From: Bdellovibrionales bacterium | Lineage (GTDB): Bacteria; Bdellovibrionota; Bdellovibrionia; Bdellovibrionales; UBA1609 | DNA length: 64,000 bases | NCBI GenBank assembly: GCA_019637855.1 | Contig: JAHBUX010000012.1 | Location: forward strand, 1 to 64,000 | Reading direction: 5' to 3' | Part shown: positions 61,324 through 64,000 of the stretch, in pieces | Position numbering within the stretch: position 1 is the first letter of the stretch | How the letters are laid out: each line of letters opens with the position of its first letter | Translations under genes and position numbers: made by a program | Notes under the pieces: model-generated | Database searches by the model: none | What the model was told of the DNA's origin: nothing | Seen by the model: the letters and a program-made list of their open reading frames with translations, nothing else

Positions 61324-62806
61324 GGTACTAGTTTGCGACGACGACGCCGGATTGCGTTTGAGCGTGCAAGCCGCGCTGGCCGCCACCGGCCGCTTTGAGG
61401 TCGATGAGGCTTTCGACGGCGTCAACGCTCTCGAAAAGATCAAATCCAAAACCTACAACATGGTTCTGCTCGATGTGGATATGCCGCGCATGACCGGTAT
61501 GGAAGCTTTGAAGGCGATCAAAGAGCATGATCCTTCGATCATCGTGCTCATCCTTACCGCTTACGCCAACATCGACGACGCCGTCCGCGCCGTTAAGGAA
61601 GGCGCTTTCAACTATGTTTCTAAGCCGATCAAAAGCGAAGATCTGGTGGCCATGGTGGATCGCGCCATCAACGCGTTCTCTTTGATTTCGCAAGCCACCG
61701 CCTCTTTCCCAATGCAGGTCGAACCGGGGCGCGAGATCATCGGTCACACTTCGCAGATGAAAAAGGTGTTCAACGTAATCATGCGCTTGAGCAAGGTGGA
61801 CACGCCGGTCTTGATCCGCGGCGCTTCGGGGACGGGTAAAGAGCTGGTGGCACGCGCCATTCACTCAAACTCGTCTTTCAAAGACGGCAAATTTGTGGCC
61901 ATCAACTGCTCGGCTATTCCTGAGAACCTGTTTGAAAGTGAACTATTCGGTCATGAGAAAGGCGCTTTTACCGGCGCCGATCAACGCAAAATCGGGAAGT
62001 TTCAATACGCCGAGGGCGGCACACTGTTCTTGGATGAGATCGGCGATCTTCCGCTCCTGATGCAAGTGAAGCTCTTGCGCGTTTTGCAAGAGCGCACCTT
62101 CACGCCCGTCGGCGCCAACCGCGAAATTGAAAGCAACGTGCGCATCATCGCCGCGACCAATCGCCCCCTTGAAGAGATGAACAAGAAGGGCACATTCCGT
62201 GAGGATCTGTACTATCGACTCAACGTGATGCCGATCAATCTGCCATCACTGGCCGACCGGCGCGCCGATATCGATCACCTGGTGAACCTGTTCATCCAGA
62301 AGTTCAACCGTGCCCAAGGCAAAAAGGTCGTGGGCGTAGCCCCCGAAGCTCTGACCGTGCTGAAAAAGTACGACTGGCCGGGAAATATTCGCGAATTGGA
62401 AAACATCATCGAGCACGCTTTTATTTTGGAGGAATCCAATATGATTCAAGTGAGCTCGCTACCGGAAACAATTCTCGGTGCGACAGGCACAGAGCTCTCG
62501 GCGGCCCAGCTGCGCGCGCGCGAAGAGTCCATGGACAAAGGTTTAGGCGACAGTGATTTAGATGGCGACAATGCCAACGATAGCGACGACGACGGCGGCA
62601 GTGATCAAGAGATGGTGAAGATCAGCGGCGACACTTTGGACTTCAACAAGCACAAAGAGGCGTTTGAGCGTGAGTTCATAATCAAGGCGCTTAAGATGTT
62701 CAAAGGCCGCATCAATCAAACGGCCCTACACGCCAATATTCCCAAGAAAACATTGCTGCGCAAAATCGAGAAATACGGAATCAACGCTCGCGACTATGCC
62801 GACTAG
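61316..62806 (+). CDS. NtrC-type sigma-54-dependent response regulator
   Basis: 496 residues from the ATG of MFKVLVCDDD, with GGGAGG upstream. A receiver (about 1-120; Asp53 in LLDVDMPRMTG) and an AAA+ domain (about 145-385) with Walker A GASGTGKELVARAIH. Next the sigma-54 contact motif GHEKGAFTGADQ and Walker B GGTLFLDEIGDL. A strongly acidic linker (about 415-440, runs of D/S/G) follows, then a Fis-type helix-turn-helix (MFKGRINQTALHANIPKKTL). Output is sigma-54 promoter activation. Operon partner of the CHASE2 kinase (8-bp overlap). Confidence 0.94.
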   Translation: MFKVLVCDDDAGLRLSVQAALAATGRFEVDEAFDGVNALEKIKSKTYNMVLLDVDMPRMTGMEALKAIKEHDPSIIVLILTAYANIDDAVRAVKEGAFNYVSKPIKSEDLVAMVDRAINAFSLISQATASFPMQVEPGREIIGHTSQMKKVFNVIMRLSKVDTPVLIRGASGTGKELVARAIHSNSSFKDGKFVAINCSAIPENLFESELFGHEKGAFTGADQRKIGKFQYAEGGTLFLDEIGDLPLLMQVKLLRVLQERTFTPVGANREIESNVRIIAATNRPLEEMNKKGTFREDLYYRLNVMPINLPSLADRRADIDHLVNLFIQKFNRAQGKKVVGVAPEALTVLKKYDWPGNIRELENIIEHAFILEESNMIQVSSLPETILGATGTELSAAQLRAREESMDKGLGDSDLDGDNANDSDDDGGSDQEMVKISGDTLDFNKHKEAFEREFIIKALKMFKGRINQTALHANIPKKTLLRKIEKYGINARDYAD

Positions 62807-62835
62807 CATGGCCGCGAACGCAAAAAGTTCTTAGA

Positions 62836-63372
62836 CTACTCTTCGAACTTTCCACCGACGTCTTCGTAGTACTCCAGGGCGGCCAGTGGTTGGCCCAGCG
62901 GATCGCTGACACGAATATCGATCACGACCGGAATCATCTCGTTCGGCAAAGCTCCGGCTCGGTAGCCGCGCACGATCAGATAAATTCCAGGTGGCTCATC
63001 ATTATTCATTTTCCATCGACGAGCCATGGACACGCGCGGATGGATGGCCGCGAGCTCCGCCCGCACAAAATAAAGCGCAGCGCCATTGGTGATCACCAAG
63101 TTGCGCGGATTTAAATTCGGACCATCGAGCAATTGCACGATACGGCCCGTAACACGCTTGGAGTTGGGAATCGTTTTGAAGAACAGATCATCACTGTACC
63201 TGTACCAAGACAGGTCAATCAGATGATCATTTACAAACTCTTGATCAAGGGCCGCGGCGCGCGCGTAGTAAACATAGTCAGGATGCGACGCTTTGATTTC
63301 GGGAAACAGTTCCACAGCAGATGCCGATGCGGTCACGCACATCAACGCCGCGAGAGCGAACTTAGCAAACAT
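62836..63372 (-). CDS. hypothetical secreted protein
   Basis: 178 residues with a signal peptide (1-19, ending ASA). A mixed domain with the sequence HPDYVYYARAAALDQEFVND near its start and a beta part with VVIDIRVSDPLGQPLAALEY near the end. No cysteines in the mature chain. Not recognised. Convergent with the regulator gene, 29 bp apart. Confidence 0.65.
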   Translation of the reverse strand: MFAKFALAALMCVTASASAVELFPEIKASHPDYVYYARAAALDQEFVNDHLIDLSWYRYSDDLFFKTIPNSKRVTGRIVQLLDGPNLNPRNLVITNGAALYFVRAELAAIHPRVSMARRWKMNNDEPPGIYLIVRGYRAGALPNEMIPVVIDIRVSDPLGQPLAALEYYEDVGGKFEE

Positions 63373-63459
63373 GATTTTCCTCCTAAGAAAGTAGCTTGGT
63401 CATAGTCAGGGCAACCGCATGAGGCAAATAAAACCCTGTTTCTTACACAGTTTTGTATT

Positions 63460-63480
63460 TGTGGATAAGTCTGTTGATAA
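63460..63480. promoter_or_regulatory. two DnaA-box-like 9-mers
   Basis: TGTGGATAA (63460-63468; complement of the consensus TTATCCACA) and TGTTGATAA (63472-63480; TTATCAACA on the other strand) lie in the same orientation, 3 nt apart, followed by an A+T-rich tract. They stand about 125 nt before the final gene. Two boxes are too few to call an origin; DnaA-controlled transcription is possible. Confidence 0.4.
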
Positions 63481-63603
63481 ACGGTGGACACGATTGGGGG
63501 TAAATTTTTCGTCAAAGGATTTCGAAAAATCATCGGGGAAATTTTCGATTCAGGCAAAAAAGGTTGCCGCGGTTAGGACTCTCTTTTTAGGCTTTCAAAA
63601 CAC

Positions 63604-64000
63604 ATGGCCCTTACTAGCAAGTTACCACCGCAAGCCTATACACGCGACACGCTCGTGAAAGCCATCGAATGGCTTTCGGGCCAACCGTCTGCCGTGAGAG
63701 AGAGAGCGAGTTCGGCTGACTTGATCGTGAGTCACTACCTGCAAGCCCGGCGGCAACACGCCGCCACCGCGGTGGAGCAGGCTCCGATCAGTCAGGAATC
63801 CTTCAAGGCCGATCTTAAGCACCTAGCTGAAGATATGAAGCAGTTTGAAGAACCATCCGCCCCCCCACCTGCGCCGAATCGCGCTCCCTCTTACGTCAGA
63901 GACCAACTGGAGACCATCGTGAATCACCACCGTCAAGACAGCCTGTTTCGCCACGAGCTGACCCGTCAGGAACGCCAGGAAACACGCACACCGGCGCCCA
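63604..64000 (+). CDS. partial gene of unknown function running off the right edge
   Basis: Open from an ATG at 63604 to the end of the window (132 complete codons, no stop), so the gene is cut by the edge. The only in-frame start after a stop at 63574 is this ATG, with no strong ribosome-binding site. The protein starts MALTSKLPPQAYTRDTLVKA. A helical N-terminus (residues 12-55) is followed by a charged segment, a Pro-rich stretch (EPSAPPPAPNRAP) and a Gln/Arg-rich helix. No signal peptide. Not recognised. It lies downstream of two DnaA-box-like sites. Confidence 0.65.
   Translation, partial: MALTSKLPPQAYTRDTLVKAIEWLSGQPSAVRERASSADLIVSHYLQARRQHAATAVEQAPISQESFKADLKHLAEDMKQFEEPSAPPPAPNRAPSYVRDQLETIVNHHRQDSLFRHELTRQERQETRTPAP

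Noticed and set aside
63373-63603. Chromosome origin
   Set aside because: Only two DnaA-box-like sites and no dnaA, dnaN or gidA neighbours.

Overview
The window looks like a chromosomal segment of a Bdellovibrio-type predatory bacterium (Bdellovibrionota) or a close relative. The reasons are a complete polar-flagellum export and regulation operon ending in fliA, a Tad/Flp pilus locus, many secreted, lipoprotein and outer-membrane genes of no known family, many sensor kinases, and dense mixed-strand packing. G+C looks mid-50s percent by eye (not computed), so it is probably not B. bacteriovorus itself. No insertion sequence, phage module or CRISPR array was seen.

Layout. 0.1-7.0 kb: VWA lipoprotein, a membrane protein, a UdgX-type uracil-DNA glycosylase, a secreted metallopeptidase, a PAS histidine kinase, a ClC channel and a DUF3565 protein. 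7.1-12.4 kb: a LysM/outer-membrane protein with a LamG lipoprotein, two odd secreted proteins (one with a winged-helix-like pattern), a structured intergenic region and tRNA-Leu(UAG). 12.4-17.7 kb: an AgmX/PglI-like lipoprotein, gcvH and gcvT (no gcvP), a lytic-transglycosylase lipoprotein, folD and a small basic-tailed protein. 17.8-27.7 kb: a split, reduced Tad/Flp locus (pilins, CpaB-like, unknown TPR-like protein, then CpaC secretin and CpaF ATPase). It is interrupted by an amidohydrolase, a large NPYG-repeat secreted protein and a receiver-histidine kinase. 28-31.6 kb: aspS, a PHA-system small protein, and rpoH with a lysine-rich tail. 31.6-42.4 kb: fliL-fliM-fliN-fliO-fliP-fliQ-fliR-flhB-flhA-flhF-flhG-fliA, read right to left. 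42.7-50 kb: DUF4097 protein, suhB-like phosphatase, SPOR protein, a beta-barrel with an HExxH lipoprotein, UvrD/PcrA helicase and a CPXCG protein. 50-57.9 kb: KamA radical SAM enzyme, two large secreted proteins, a GroES-like protein with a lysine-rich tail, two tandem DUF507 genes and PBP1B. 58-64 kb: a six-cysteine secreted peptide, a lipoprotein, a CHASE2 histidine kinase with an NtrC-type regulator, a secreted protein, and a gene running off the right edge.

How it fits together. The flagellar block encodes the C-ring (FliM, FliN), the export gate (FliP, FliQ, FliR, FlhA, FlhB, FliO), pole and number control (FlhF, FlhG) and sigma-28, so it builds and regulates one polar organelle. The Tad genes supply prepilins, secretin and motor ATPase of a second surface fibre, but no platform protein, TadZ or prepilin peptidase. 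PBP1B, the lytic transglycosylase and the SPOR protein act on peptidoglycan.

Three points stand out from the sequence itself. All eleven tail-to-tail gene pairs overlap or lie within 29 bp, three of them sharing an interlocked 4-nt stop. Several ribosome-binding sites sit inside hairpins. Unrelated proteins (RpoH, the GroES-like protein, a small orphan) carry histone-H1-like lysine/alanine tails.
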